A stretch of 64,000 bases of DNA from assembly GCA_965227315.1 (NCBI GenBank), contig OZ245737.1, positions 2,604,001-2,668,000 on the forward strand, given 5' to 3'. Both the position numbers and the translations under genes were made by a program. This document shows positions 1 through 9,124 of the stretch, one piece after another (the stretch's first letter is position 1; the number at the start of each line of letters is the position of its first letter). The DNA comes from JANQHS01 sp965227315. Lineage in GTDB: Bacteria; Bacteroidota; Bacteroidia; Cytophagales; CCMP332. The notes below the pieces were generated by a model that saw only the letters and a program-made list of their open reading frames with translations, did not search any database and was not told the DNA's origin.

Positions 1-343
1 CAAATCCTTTGGCTTCATAGATCTCCCGGATCTCCTGAACTTCCTTCTCTCGAAGGTTGTCGATCTCCCAATTTTCAATGTTTACGTGCTTCTCAAAATT
101 GTCGTTATCAGACTTTGCACTGAGATAAGCTCCCACCGACATCGCAAAGCCATCGGCCAAAAGGTTTGCCAGCCCAAGAATGATGATCACGGAGCTGTCA
201 AGATTGGCTCCAAAGGCTCCTGATACCACCGCAAAGGTGGTCACGCTGCCATCGATACCTCCATAAACGAATTCGCCCAGGTAGGACTGGAATCTTGCCG
301 TCAAGCTGGAGGAGTTGTGAATTTGGCCTTCTGAATCCGACAT
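1..343 (-). CDS. VIT/CCC1-family metal transporter (3' end outside window)
   Basis: Only the first 114 codons are inside the window; the gene runs off the left edge. Translating the minus strand from the ATG at 343 gives a short N-terminus, then GEFVYGGIDGSVTTFAVVSG and LADGFAMSVGAYLSAKS, both typical of the vacuolar iron transporter (VIT1/CCC1) family of inner-membrane Fe2+/Mn2+ transporters. The visible part spans the first two membrane segments and the start of the charged cytoplasmic region (KEVQEIREIYEAKGF) that binds metal in this family. It is divergent from the ABC exporter at 423. The family is clear; the metal is not. Confidence 0.9.
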   Translation of the reverse strand, partial: MSDSEGQIHNSSSLTARFQSYLGEFVYGGIDGSVTTFAVVSGAFGANLDSSVIIILGLANLLADGFAMSVGAYLSAKSDNDNFEKHVNIENWEIDNLREKEVQEIREIYEAKGF

Positions 344-422
344 ATTCGACGCCTAAATTAAATTTTTTATTCCGCTGAATAATCTGGCAAATTTTACTCT
401 CTTTCGCAGAAAATTTGATCGG

Positions 423-1334
423 GTGGCACTCATTTCCATACAAGGCGTATCTAAAAACTATGGAGAAACCCTTGCCTTAAAGGATTTTTCCCTGGATATC
501 CCTGCCGGAGGGATCATGGGATTGCTGGGCCCCAACGGAGCGGGAAAATCAACACTGATCAGAATTCTTACCCAGATCATTGATCGGGATGGCGGAGAGA
601 TCCTTTTCGACGGAGTTCCGCTGACCCAAAGACATAGCGCCGAATTTGGCTATTTGCCTGAAGAAAGAGGGCTTTATAAAAAAATGAAGGTTGGGGAGGA
701 GTTGATCTACCTCTCCAGGCTAAAGGGGCTCTCCAAAAGTGATGCAAGCGAAAAGGCCAAGTCATGGGTTCGTAAAATGGGCCTTGGGGAATGGTGGGGT
801 CATAAGGTGATCGATCTTTCCAAAGGTATGCAGCAAAAGATCCAGTTCATTGCTACAGTGATGCACGAGCCGCGCATGCTGATCCTTGATGAACCTTTTT
901 CCGGTTTTGACCCGCTGAATGCCGGCCTTGTAAGAGACCTGATCCTGGAATTAAGGGACCGGGGTGTAACCATATTGCTGAGTACGCACAGGATGGAGTC
1001 CGTAGAAGAATTATGTGATCGCATCGTACTGATCAATAAGGCTCATAAAGTCCTTGAGGGAGAGAAAAAGGACCTGAAAGAGAAGCATAAGAAAAACAGG
1101 TTCCGGATCCAGGTCAAAGGAAGCCTTTCCTCGGAAGCCTCCAAAATGGTGGTTCGGCAAACAGAGACAGAGAATGGTGTTAGTGAATATCTGATCCAAC
1201 CGGAAGGCGATGTGTCGGTATCGGAATTGCTTTCCGGGCTTGCTGCGTCCAATGAGCTTATTGGATTCCATGAGGTTTTGCCGACGATCGATGAAATTTT
1301 TAAGCATGTAGTCAAGGAGGGGAGCCATGAATAA
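423..1334 (+). CDS. ABC-2 exporter ATP-binding protein (NatA-like)
   Basis: ATPase subunit of an ABC-2-type exporter. It has Walker A GPNGAGKST (residues 36-44), ABC signature LSKGMQQ (132-138), Walker B MLILDEP (152-158) and an H-loop in LLSTHRM. The C-terminal 90 residues resemble the DUF4162 extension of NatA/CcmA-like ATPases. The start is GTG at 423; no ATG lies in frame near the beat of the fold. The stop overlaps the permease start by 8 bases, so the two subunits are co-translated. NatA-type ATPases pair with NatB-like permeases in Na+ or drug export; the substrate here cannot be read from the sequence. Confidence 0.93.
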   Translation: MALISIQGVSKNYGETLALKDFSLDIPAGGIMGLLGPNGAGKSTLIRILTQIIDRDGGEILFDGVPLTQRHSAEFGYLPEERGLYKKMKVGEELIYLSRLKGLSKSDASEKAKSWVRKMGLGEWWGHKVIDLSKGMQQKIQFIATVMHEPRMLILDEPFSGFDPLNAGLVRDLILELRDRGVTILLSTHRMESVEELCDRIVLINKAHKVLEGEKKDLKEKHKKNRFRIQVKGSLSSEASKMVVRQTETENGVSEYLIQPEGDVSVSELLSGLAASNELIGFHEVLPTIDEIFKHVVKEGSHE

Positions 1335-2595
1335 TATCATGTTGGTGACATCCAGGGAGTATCTGACCCGTGTTCGTAAGAGAACTTTCGTGGTGATGAC
1401 AATTCTGACTCCCGTGCTGATGATCGGACTGATCGCCGGCACCTTTTGGTTCTCAACTCAGAAGGGCGAGAAAAAGGTTATCCTTGTTAAGGAGGAAGGG
1501 AACCGGCTTAGCAGATACTTCAAGGATTCTGAGAACCTCAACTACCATTTCGGACAAAACACGGAGCCGGAGACTACCGGGGAATTCTATGGCATACTGT
1601 TGATCCCGGAATTTGACCTGCATGATCCCAGGGGTTTTGAATTCTCTTCTGAGCAAAATCCTTCCCTGGATCTGGTGAAAGAGCTGGAGCGGCAGATCGA
1701 GGGTGGGATCAAGGATCTGAGATTGAAAGAATCCGGTCTGACCAGAGGGTTTCTGGACAGCCTCGAAGCCAATATTCAACTTCGAACCTTCAATATATCT
1801 GGGAACAAGGAAAAGGAGAGCCATGCAGGAGTGTCTTTTGGGATCGGCTATATGGCCGCCTTTCTGATCTATCTGTTCATTTTCATCTATAGCGCACAGG
1901 TCATGCGAGGGATTATCGAAGAAAAAACCAGCAGGGTGGTTGAGGTTATTATTTCTTCGGTGAAGCCCTTTGATCTGATGATGGGAAAAGTTCTGGGTAT
2001 TGCCGGTGTGGGGTTCACCCAACTGTTGATCTGGATTGGACTCGGGATCCTGTTCTTTACTCTCGGATTTTCATTTACTGTTGGAGATCTTCCCTCTGAA
2101 AATATGACCACGGGACAACCGAGTATGACTGAAATGAAGGATCTTCCCTGGTTAAGTGCACTCTTGGATTTTCCGGTTTTTACCTTTTTGTTCAGCTTTC
2201 TGTTCTTTTTCCTCGGTGGGTATCTGCTTTATTCCGCCTTGTTTGCGGCCATCGGCTCGGCTACCGATGCTGAGACAGATACCCAACAGTTCATGTTCCC
2301 CTTAACCGTTCCCCTGATCCTGGGAATCGTGGCTCTGGCTCCGGTTTTGAATAACCCACAGGGACCATTGGCATTTTGGCTTTCGGTGATTCCCCTGACC
2401 TCACCGATCATCATGGTTGCCAGAATTCCTTTTGGTGTAGAGTGGTGGGAACTTGCTCTTTCCATGGCCCTTCTGATCATGGGTTTCGTATTTACCATTT
2501 GGGTCGGTTCGAGAATATACAGAATCGGAATTTTGATGCACGGGGCCAAGGTAAACTACCGGGTCCTGGCGAGATGGCTTTTTAAATCCTATTAG
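1327..2595 (+). CDS. ABC-2 type transporter permease (NatB-like)
   Basis: Permease partner of the preceding ATPase, 422 residues. One membrane segment near residues 20-40 is followed by a roughly 130-residue soluble, presumably periplasmic domain, then about five membrane segments from residue 170 to the end. The stretch QVMRGIIEEKTSRVVEVIISS after the second membrane segment is the conserved cytoplasmic motif of ABC-2 permeases of the NatB/YhaP type. The ATG at 1327 lies inside the ATPase gene. The layout is common in Bacteroidota; the exported substrate is unknown. Confidence 0.9.
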   Translation: MNNIMLVTSREYLTRVRKRTFVVMTILTPVLMIGLIAGTFWFSTQKGEKKVILVKEEGNRLSRYFKDSENLNYHFGQNTEPETTGEFYGILLIPEFDLHDPRGFEFSSEQNPSLDLVKELERQIEGGIKDLRLKESGLTRGFLDSLEANIQLRTFNISGNKEKESHAGVSFGIGYMAAFLIYLFIFIYSAQVMRGIIEEKTSRVVEVIISSVKPFDLMMGKVLGIAGVGFTQLLIWIGLGILFFTLGFSFTVGDLPSENMTTGQPSMTEMKDLPWLSALLDFPVFTFLFSFLFFFLGGYLLYSALFAAIGSATDAETDTQQFMFPLTVPLILGIVALAPVLNNPQGPLAFWLSVIPLTSPIIMVARIPFGVEWWELALSMALLIMGFVFTIWVGSRIYRIGILMHGAKVNYRVLARWLFKSY

Positions 2596-2597
2596 AG

Positions 2598-3194
2598 ATG
2601 TTCAATTTCAAAGAGATCATATCGGTAACGTTGATCCTGTTTTCGGTAATCGACATCATTGGTGTCATTCCCATCATTGTAGACCTCCGGAAAAAGGCGG
2701 GAAAGATCTATTCGGGAAAAGCGACTATCGTGGCAGGGGTGATCATGATCGCATTTCTTTTCCTGGGCGAATATCTTTTGAACCTTTTCGGGATTGATGT
2801 TGAATCCTTTGCGATCACAGGTGCCTTTATTATGTTCTTATTGGGTATTGAAATGGTGCTTGGTATCACGCTGTTCAAGCATAATCCGGATGCTTCCGAT
2901 TCGGCCAGTGTGGTGCCATTGGCTTTCCCCTTAATAGCAGGCGCAGGAACTTTAACGACTTTGATCTCTCTGAAGGCGGAATTTCAAACACCCAACATTT
3001 TTATAGGCATACTACTGAATTTGGCCTGGGTTTATATTGTACTCAAGTCGGCCAAATGGCTTGAGAAAAAACTGGGCAATGGTGGCTTCAACATCATTCG
3101 AAAGGTCTTTGGAATTATCCTTCTAGCTATTTCGATCAAGTTGTTCAAAACTTCGATGATCCAAATAATTAAGGTAATTTCGGAATCATCATGA
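2598..3194 (+). CDS. MarC family integral membrane protein
   Basis: A 198-residue protein that is almost entirely hydrophobic, with six predicted membrane segments. The N-terminal ISVTLILFSVIDIIGVIPII and the central VVPLAFPLIAGAGTLTT are hallmarks of the MarC (UPF0056) family. Members are inner-membrane proteins of uncertain function; the old link to multiple antibiotic resistance is not established. It starts 3 bases after the ABC permease and its stop overlaps the next start (ATGA), so it probably shares their transcript. Confidence 0.9.
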   Translation: MFNFKEIISVTLILFSVIDIIGVIPIIVDLRKKAGKIYSGKATIVAGVIMIAFLFLGEYLLNLFGIDVESFAITGAFIMFLLGIEMVLGITLFKHNPDASDSASVVPLAFPLIAGAGTLTTLISLKAEFQTPNIFIGILLNLAWVYIVLKSAKWLEKKLGNGGFNIIRKVFGIILLAISIKLFKTSMIQIIKVISESS

Positions 3195-4006
3195 TCCAAA
3201 AAATTGCAGTATTCTGTCTTCTGACCCTGGTATTTACCAGCTGCGATGACAGCGATCTCAGTCCTTTTGCACCTCAGGGTCCCCCTGTTAAATTGCAGCG
3301 TCCGGACTGCAAGGTCATGAGTGTAGAAAACAGACACTTTTCCCGCTATGATAGCTCCTTTGTGTATTCATCATTTAACCATTTTCAATATGAAGGGAGT
3401 TTCATGGTCAGAACTCAATTTGATCCGCTCAGCAGCACCGACAGCGCAGGTGTCTGGTATCATTTCGATGAGGATGGCTATCCCGACTATTCTTTTCGGA
3501 AAAACGATTCTCTTTTTCAAAGAAACATCATTGCCGAGTTTGAATACAGCAATGGAAAGCTCAAAACCTATATTATTCCCGGAGGGCCTGCTTCGGATCG
3601 GTCTGAATGGAACTTTAAATACGAAAATGGCCACCTTTCACGGATCTTCTCAACCTGGAATTTTGGGTCCTCGAATTCTGAGGTAAGAACGGATAGGTTT
3701 GGAAATCCTGTTTCATTTACCGGAACCAGAACTGATGATGTTTATCCAAATTCGGTTGAAAGCTATCGTTATCAATACACGATTGGCTTGAACCCTTTTT
3801 ATGGGCATCCTCCCTCATTATATGATATCATCTCCTTTTTCCAGCAAAATGTCGTCGAAGTATATTCTTATGCTTCGGGCTCGGAGTTTTATACTCAGGC
3901 CAGGCATGAATACGAATACCATGAAAATAAGCTTCCGGCAAAAAGAACAAGCTATTATGCTGATGAATTCGTGGTCACCACATATATCTATGATTGTATT
4001 CGGTAG
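3191..4006 (+). CDS. Putative lipoprotein of unknown function
   Basis: A 271-residue protein with a short signal peptide and a lipobox-like FTSC ending at Cys18, followed by acidic DDSD, the usual start of a Bacteroidota surface or outer-membrane lipoprotein. The body is rich in tyrosine and repeats YxYxNGKL-type turns (for example FEYSNGKLKTY, FKYENGHLSRI, HEYEYHENKLPAK), reminiscent of the beta-stranded repeats of Bacteroidota YD/Rhs-like lipoproteins. I do not recognise a named family. It overlaps the MarC gene by 4 bases (ATGA), which decides the start. Confidence 0.75.
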   Translation: MIQKIAVFCLLTLVFTSCDDSDLSPFAPQGPPVKLQRPDCKVMSVENRHFSRYDSSFVYSSFNHFQYEGSFMVRTQFDPLSSTDSAGVWYHFDEDGYPDYSFRKNDSLFQRNIIAEFEYSNGKLKTYIIPGGPASDRSEWNFKYENGHLSRIFSTWNFGSSNSEVRTDRFGNPVSFTGTRTDDVYPNSVESYRYQYTIGLNPFYGHPPSLYDIISFFQQNVVEVYSYASGSEFYTQARHEYEYHENKLPAKRTSYYADEFVVTTYIYDCIR

Positions 4007-4034
4007 GGCCTGAATTCTCTGCTGTTGCAATTGA

Positions 4035-5735
4035 TCAGTTCACCGGCACTGGGCAGTCGGTTATGCGCATTCGTTTATCATAGTACACCTGGGGCTCTAT
4101 GTAGTTGAAGCTAACGGATTTCATTGCCATCAGTGAATCGGGATTTGCGATCAGGAAGCGCTTAGCTTCATCGTAGTAGGGATGGTTCTTGGCATTGCTG
4201 TAGTTCAAGGCGAAAGCCTGATAATGCTCTTTCGATTTTTCCAGATCCCCAAGACCAAGGTAAGCCCTGGCCATACCAAGTTGCGAAGGGCTTCGGTTTG
4301 GAGTTCTCTGCAGTTGAATGGAAAAATTGTCCAGAGCTCCTTCGTAGTCTCCAAGCTCCAGCAGCAATTCTCCATAAAGCTCGTGAATAGGCTTGACCAT
4401 ATCGGGTGGACCCGTGGGGGCATTCAATGATTCCTCCACTTGTATGCCTTTGGTGAATGATAAGTGGAAACCTTCAATATTGCCTTCAGAATATGCTTTC
4501 AACCCCTCTAGTGCATGTCGGTGTTCCTGCACCAGGCTGATCATGAAGGATCTTTCCTCGAGGCCGTATTCTTCTTCGAGTTCATCAAATGCCTGAATAG
4601 AACTTTGATACCCGGATTCATCCTTTTTCCTGATCGCATCCCAACCATTGACAAACTGCCATGAAATACGTCCACCTCTTTTCACATCTTCAAAGGTCAG
4701 TTTTAGTTCAAGACTATCGGTATTTGAAGCTTCCGCCCAAAGCCTGCAAAGCATGGAGAGCTCGTATCTTTTTGAGAACCCTGTTGCTGTGTCCCGATTG
4801 TTTTCCTGGATAATGCGAAGGTTTTCAAAAGCCTTTTCGAACTGCCCGGTTTGTTCATATCCATAGGTCATCCAAGCCAAGCTATGATCGTCATAACTTG
4901 TGACCCCCAGGTTTTTACTGTCCGCCCATTTGCGGGAGGCATCCCATGCGCTGATATTCGATGAGATCACCTTATTCCACATTCCCAACTGGACATAAAT
5001 ATGGGAGGGCATATGTCTGGCATGATGCGCTTCCGGAGCCACGACAGAATAACGATCCGCCGCCTTCAGGGCTATTCGGGCATGCAAGGGATCATCCATG
5101 GAGTGGATCAGGTAATGTAGTGCTCCCGGATGATCAGGGTTTTCATCCAGAATCTCCTGGCACAGGGCACCGGCTTCCATCCTGATCTTTTCATTTCCCT
5201 GGTTGTCTCTCAGAATGCCCAGTAGGGAAAGGACATAAAAGGCCTTGACTTCATGGTTGTCGGGAAATTCCTGATTGAAGGCCTTCATATAATTCATGTA
5301 CTCCTTGTCCCTGATCAATTTGTCAGGTTCTTCCGAATAAAGAATTCCGAGTGATTCCAGATATTTTTTCTCAACTGGATCTTGGGTCCTTTCTGCCCAC
5401 TCCTCCGGGTTATCGCCGAGAAGATTCAGTATTTCAAGTGCATTATCCTTGTCCTGAATTTGCCAGAAAGTCTTGTTGTTGCTCATGGCCTCACCCCAAT
5501 AGGCCATCACAAAATCGGGGTCCATTTCCCGGGCCAATTGGAAAGCCTCTTCGGCCTCAGGATAAAAGAAGCTGTGCAAAGCAAGGACACCACGGTAAAA
5601 TTCCTTTTGGGCTACTTCGGATCCGGTATTGGGGAAATTGATCGATCCGAGACCGTCATTGTCGCTTTCTGTTTTTTCTGTGGATTGGCAGGAAAGAATG
5701 AACAATCCGAAAAAGAATAACAAGTACTGTCTCAT
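4035..5735 (-). CDS. TPR-repeat lipoprotein
   Basis: A 566-residue protein starting with a lipoprotein signal (LFILSC, Cys16). Helical repeats follow through most of the length: FYRGVLALHSFFYPEAEEAF at about residue 45, HMPSHIYVQLGMWNKVI in the middle, and clear TPR pairs near the C-terminus (GELLLELGDYEGALDNF, ARAYLGLGDLEKSKEHY). This TPR lipoprotein family is common in marine Bacteroidota and has no assigned function. The gene is monocistronic, convergent with the lipoprotein to its left (28 bases between stops) and divergent from the dehydratase gene at 5775. Confidence 0.8.
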   Translation of the reverse strand: MRQYLLFFFGLFILSCQSTEKTESDNDGLGSINFPNTGSEVAQKEFYRGVLALHSFFYPEAEEAFQLAREMDPDFVMAYWGEAMSNNKTFWQIQDKDNALEILNLLGDNPEEWAERTQDPVEKKYLESLGILYSEEPDKLIRDKEYMNYMKAFNQEFPDNHEVKAFYVLSLLGILRDNQGNEKIRMEAGALCQEILDENPDHPGALHYLIHSMDDPLHARIALKAADRYSVVAPEAHHARHMPSHIYVQLGMWNKVISSNISAWDASRKWADSKNLGVTSYDDHSLAWMTYGYEQTGQFEKAFENLRIIQENNRDTATGFSKRYELSMLCRLWAEASNTDSLELKLTFEDVKRGGRISWQFVNGWDAIRKKDESGYQSSIQAFDELEEEYGLEERSFMISLVQEHRHALEGLKAYSEGNIEGFHLSFTKGIQVEESLNAPTGPPDMVKPIHELYGELLLELGDYEGALDNFSIQLQRTPNRSPSQLGMARAYLGLGDLEKSKEHYQAFALNYSNAKNHPYYDEAKRFLIANPDSLMAMKSVSFNYIEPQVYYDKRMRITDCPVPVN

Positions 5736-5774
5736 CCCACAAAGTAAAGAGAAAAGAATTCTGAAATTTGGACT

Positions 5775-6737
5775 ATGCTTTCAAAACTTGGAAAGAAGGA
5801 TCTGCTTGAAGCCAGGGTCAGGATCAAGGATATGGTTCATCAAACCCCGGTTGTTTTCTCCAGTTCGGTGAACGATCTGATAGGCTGTCGGATACTGTTC
5901 AAATGCGAGAATTTTCAAAAGGCAGGGGCCTTTAAGATCAGAGGCGCTTCTAATGCCATACTTTCTCTTTCGAGGGATGAGCTTTCAAAAGGAATTGCTA
6001 CCCATTCCTCCGGAAACCACGCACAGGCCGTTGCATTGGCTGCCTCCTGCAGGAATGCAAAGGCGTATATAGTGATGCCCAAGAACAGTTCCAACGTGAA
6101 AGTTGAGGCCGTGAAAGGATACGGTGGGGAGATCACCTGGAGTGATCCGGACCTTTGCTCTCGCGAGGATACCCTGGACCTCGTTAAAAATCAGACCGGA
6201 GCAACCTTCGTTCATCCCTATGATGATGACAGGATCATAGCCGGACAATCCACCTGTATGCAGGAATTCCTGGAACAAACCAATAATGAACTGGATGCGG
6301 TTTTTGCTCCTATTGGTGGTGGTGGCCTGATGTCAGGCACTGCACTTGCTGTGAAGCATTTTTCACCGGAGGTCGAAGTCTATGGAGCTGAACCCCGGCT
6401 GGCGGGAGATGCCCATGAGGCTGTCAAACTTGGCAAATGGGTACCGGCCAAACCGCCAACAACGGTTGCTGATGGTTTAAGGACTGCTTTGGGGAGGAGA
6501 AATTTTGAGATCATTCGCGAGGAGGTGAGTGAGATCTTTCTTGTGGAAGAGGAAGAGATCCTTGATGCAATGAGGCTGATCTGGGAAAGAATGAAGATCA
6601 TCATCGAACCAAGCTGCGCCGTTCCTGTGGCAGCCCTGATCAGAAACAAAGAAAAATTCGTAGGGAGGACAGTCGGGATTATTCTCTCCGGAGGAAATGT
6701 TGATCTGGGCAAGTTAGGTCAATACTTTAGGGATTAA
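5775..6737 (+). CDS. PLP-dependent threonine dehydratase / serine racemase
   Basis: A 320-residue fold-type II pyridoxal-phosphate enzyme. The Schiff-base lysine is Lys54 in FQKAGAFKIRGASNA; SGNHAQ (79-84) contacts the substrate carboxylate; the glycine loop GGGGLMSG (181-188) holds the cofactor phosphate. EPRLAGD matches the Mg2+-binding ExxxA/GxD site of serine racemases and eukaryotic-type catabolic dehydratases. There is no C-terminal ACT domain, so it is not the feedback-regulated biosynthetic IlvA. Likely reactions are threonine or serine deamination, or serine racemisation; sequence alone does not separate them. Its stop shares TTAA with the convergent glycosyltransferase. Confidence 0.88.
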   Translation: MLSKLGKKDLLEARVRIKDMVHQTPVVFSSSVNDLIGCRILFKCENFQKAGAFKIRGASNAILSLSRDELSKGIATHSSGNHAQAVALAASCRNAKAYIVMPKNSSNVKVEAVKGYGGEITWSDPDLCSREDTLDLVKNQTGATFVHPYDDDRIIAGQSTCMQEFLEQTNNELDAVFAPIGGGGLMSGTALAVKHFSPEVEVYGAEPRLAGDAHEAVKLGKWVPAKPPTTVADGLRTALGRRNFEIIREEVSEIFLVEEEEILDAMRLIWERMKIIIEPSCAVPVAALIRNKEKFVGRTVGIILSGGNVDLGKLGQYFRD

Positions 6738-8014
6738 GCACCTTCAAGTATCGCTCTGGCGTAATTATCCCAGGTCATTTCCCTGGAAGTGGCTGCCACA
6801 TTTTCTCTGCGTATGGGCTTGTCAAGAAAACTCTCCATCGCATTTGCCATGGAGTCCGTGTCTTCTGCTTCAGCTAGATATCCGTTATAGCCATCCTTTA
6901 TGGTTTCCGGAAAATGACCAACCTTAGTCGCCAGTACTGGCAACTTAAAATTATAGCTCAACGATTCCACTCCTGAGGGTGTGGCGTACTCATAAAAAAG
7001 CAGGACGGCATCGCTGACCTGGAAATATTTATGAACGTCTTCATTGGGGACGAATTCATTGTTGACCATGACCTTATCTCCAATTCCGAACTCATCGATC
7101 CTTCCGATCGGGTTATAATTTCTTTCATCGTCGGATTTGTTGAGCAGGACCTTCTTGGCAGTACCAAAGAGTGCATTTTTCAAACGGGTGGACAGTTTGT
7201 TCTGATCAAGTGTATTCCAGAAACTCTCCCCGCAAACAATGAGCGAAACATCATCCCTGCGGTCAGATAGTTTCTTGAATGCTTCAATGGCAAAGTGAAG
7301 TCCCTTATACTTCCTGATAAATCCGAAGAACAGAAAGACATTCTTTTTGAGGCCATGCTCCTTTTTGAACCCTTCTATATCAAAGCCGGGATCGGGTTTG
7401 AAGATGTCATAGATGGGATGGTACAGGCGGGTTACCGGAATTCCTTCTCCGGCCGGCTTTCCCTTTTCCCTCAGATAAAATTTCCTTTTTGGATATAGTT
7501 CTTGTAGCTCATCGAGGGTTTTGATGGTATGGACAATGTATCCATTGGCCTTGGATATGCCATATCTGGTGGCCCTCATGTCGATCTTGCTGCGCTCCTT
7601 TTGAATCACAAAATGCAGATCCATAAGGACCTGGGTGCTTGCGTCTTTGGATAACCTGTTGACGATCCAGCCCAATGGGAAGCCCTGAATGGCAATTGCC
7701 CATTGGAAGATCACGTAGTCTGGTTTCAGGCTTCTGATCAATTTCAGGGTGGAAGACCAGGAGGCGGGATTGTTATAATTCAGTGTGTAGTGAACCTTTA
7801 TGCTGGTTCCTTCGAGCAGATCTCCCTTGGATGTCTTGTCAACAAACTCTCTCGGAATAATTGCCGGGTACTGTTGAGTCCAGGATACAATGTGCGTCTC
7901 CACATGGGGGATTTTGTCAAAAGCCTTGGCCAGAGAGGTATTGTAATTAGATATTCCTCCTTTGAATTTCGGCCCCGGACCGAAACAGACCACCCGAATC
8001 TTCCCTTCCTCCAC
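6734..8014 (-). CDS. Glycosyltransferase family 4-like
   Basis: A GT-B fold retaining glycosyltransferase, 426 residues. The N-terminal half starts VVCFGPGPKFKGGISNYNTSL, with the glycine-rich acceptor loop of GT4 enzymes; the C-terminal half has FLFFGFIRKYKGLHFAIEAF and ATPSGVESLSYNFKLPVLA, the nucleotide-sugar-binding region. The start is a GTG overlapping the stop of the upstream epimerase (TAGTG), so the pair is translationally coupled. It probably adds one sugar to a cell-surface glycan, using a sugar nucleotide made or modified by the neighbouring epimerase. Donor and acceptor are unknown. Confidence 0.87.
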   Translation of the reverse strand: MEEGKIRVVCFGPGPKFKGGISNYNTSLAKAFDKIPHVETHIVSWTQQYPAIIPREFVDKTSKGDLLEGTSIKVHYTLNYNNPASWSSTLKLIRSLKPDYVIFQWAIAIQGFPLGWIVNRLSKDASTQVLMDLHFVIQKERSKIDMRATRYGISKANGYIVHTIKTLDELQELYPKRKFYLREKGKPAGEGIPVTRLYHPIYDIFKPDPGFDIEGFKKEHGLKKNVFLFFGFIRKYKGLHFAIEAFKKLSDRRDDVSLIVCGESFWNTLDQNKLSTRLKNALFGTAKKVLLNKSDDERNYNPIGRIDEFGIGDKVMVNNEFVPNEDVHKYFQVSDAVLLFYEYATPSGVESLSYNFKLPVLATKVGHFPETIKDGYNGYLAEAEDTDSMANAMESFLDKPIRRENVAATSREMTWDNYARAILEGA

Positions 8015-9066
8015 TAATCCTTGTTTACATATTTCTCAACCGCGGCATCATAGACCCTTCTCATGCCTTCTCTGATTGAGATCTTTGGTTCCCAGCCCAG
8101 GCGTTCTTTAACATAGTCCATATTGCAATATCTGGAATGAACCCCAACAGGTTTGTCGAGCAGGGGTTTGATCGTAGGCTTATAACCGGCGAATTCCGTA
8201 AAGAGGTCGATGATCTCCAGAAAGCTGGTGAGTCTTCCCTGTCCTATATTGATCGCGGATCCATCAGTGATCTTCTCCATGGCGAGCAATGTGCAATCAA
8301 GTACATCCTCTATATGCACAAAGTCTCTCCCTTGCTTCCCGGATCCCCAAACTTCGAATGGATCTTCTTTTTTCGCGGCTCGGGCGGCAATGGCTGGCAC
8401 AGGATAGCTCAGGTCCTGATCCTCTCCATATCCTGAAAACGGGCGAATGCAGACGATCTTAACACCATAATGTTCGGCAATGATCTTGGCAAGAAACTCT
8501 CCGGTGAGTTTGGTCCAGCCATAGGTCATGTCCGGCTGACCCATTTTGGAGAAGTTGATATCGGTTTCGCTCAATGCGATTGCATCGGTGTCGGTTTGAA
8601 GGTCGATAGGGTAGGCAGCAGAGGAACTGGGGTAAAGAACATTCTCCGGCTTGTTGCGACTGATCCAATAGAAGAATTCGGAATCAATAGCCAGGTCAAG
8701 CGCCACCTTGATCGGGTCCCCGTCGATCATGGCTCTTCCACCCACTATGGCGGCGAAATGGAAGAACTTGTCCAATTTTTGGAGTTCTTGTCCGGTAAGA
8801 TGACTGAAATATTCAACCGGCTTTTCCATTGACGCTCTGAGGACATTTCGGATATCATCCTGTATAAAGACCAGGCGGTTGTCCGTACCGTAAAATGAAA
8901 GCTCTCCTTCCGACCTTTGAAGCGATTCGTCCAACCATTTCTCAGGATCCCAGCCAACACTCAGGTCATCAACGAAAATGATCACATCTTCAGTGGTTTG
9001 GAATAGTCTTTTGACCATGTTCCGTCCTACAAATCCACAGCCTCCGGTTACAATATGAAAGTTCAT
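8014..9066 (-). CDS. NAD-dependent sugar-nucleotide epimerase/dehydratase
   Basis: Extended short-chain dehydrogenase. The Rossmann motif GGCGFVG begins at residue 8 from the ATG at 9066, the catalytic YxxxK is in MTYGWTKLTGEF, and SSSAAYP supplies the serine/threonine of the active site. Starting at an in-frame codon at 9093 would add nine residues before the Rossmann strand, which is unlikely. The family interconverts sugar nucleotides (UDP- or GDP-sugars) in the cytoplasm. It is the first gene of a two-gene unit with the glycosyltransferase. Closest in look to WcaG/GalE-like enzymes; the exact substrate is not inferable. Confidence 0.87.
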   Translation of the reverse strand: MNFHIVTGGCGFVGRNMVKRLFQTTEDVIIFVDDLSVGWDPEKWLDESLQRSEGELSFYGTDNRLVFIQDDIRNVLRASMEKPVEYFSHLTGQELQKLDKFFHFAAIVGGRAMIDGDPIKVALDLAIDSEFFYWISRNKPENVLYPSSSAAYPIDLQTDTDAIALSETDINFSKMGQPDMTYGWTKLTGEFLAKIIAEHYGVKIVCIRPFSGYGEDQDLSYPVPAIAARAAKKEDPFEVWGSGKQGRDFVHIEDVLDCTLLAMEKITDGSAINIGQGRLTSFLEIIDLFTEFAGYKPTIKPLLDKPVGVHSRYCNMDYVKERLGWEPKISIREGMRRVYDAAVEKYVNKD

Positions 9067-9124
9067 GTTCCTTGCATAAATTTTGAGCCGCAAAGGTATA
9101 AAAGGCCCTCAGAAATGGGTTGAT

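Noticed and set aside
1011..1442. Long reading frames opposite the ABC ATPase and its permease
   Set aside because: They mirror the coding frames on the other strand, lack family motifs, and overlap genes with clear motifs.
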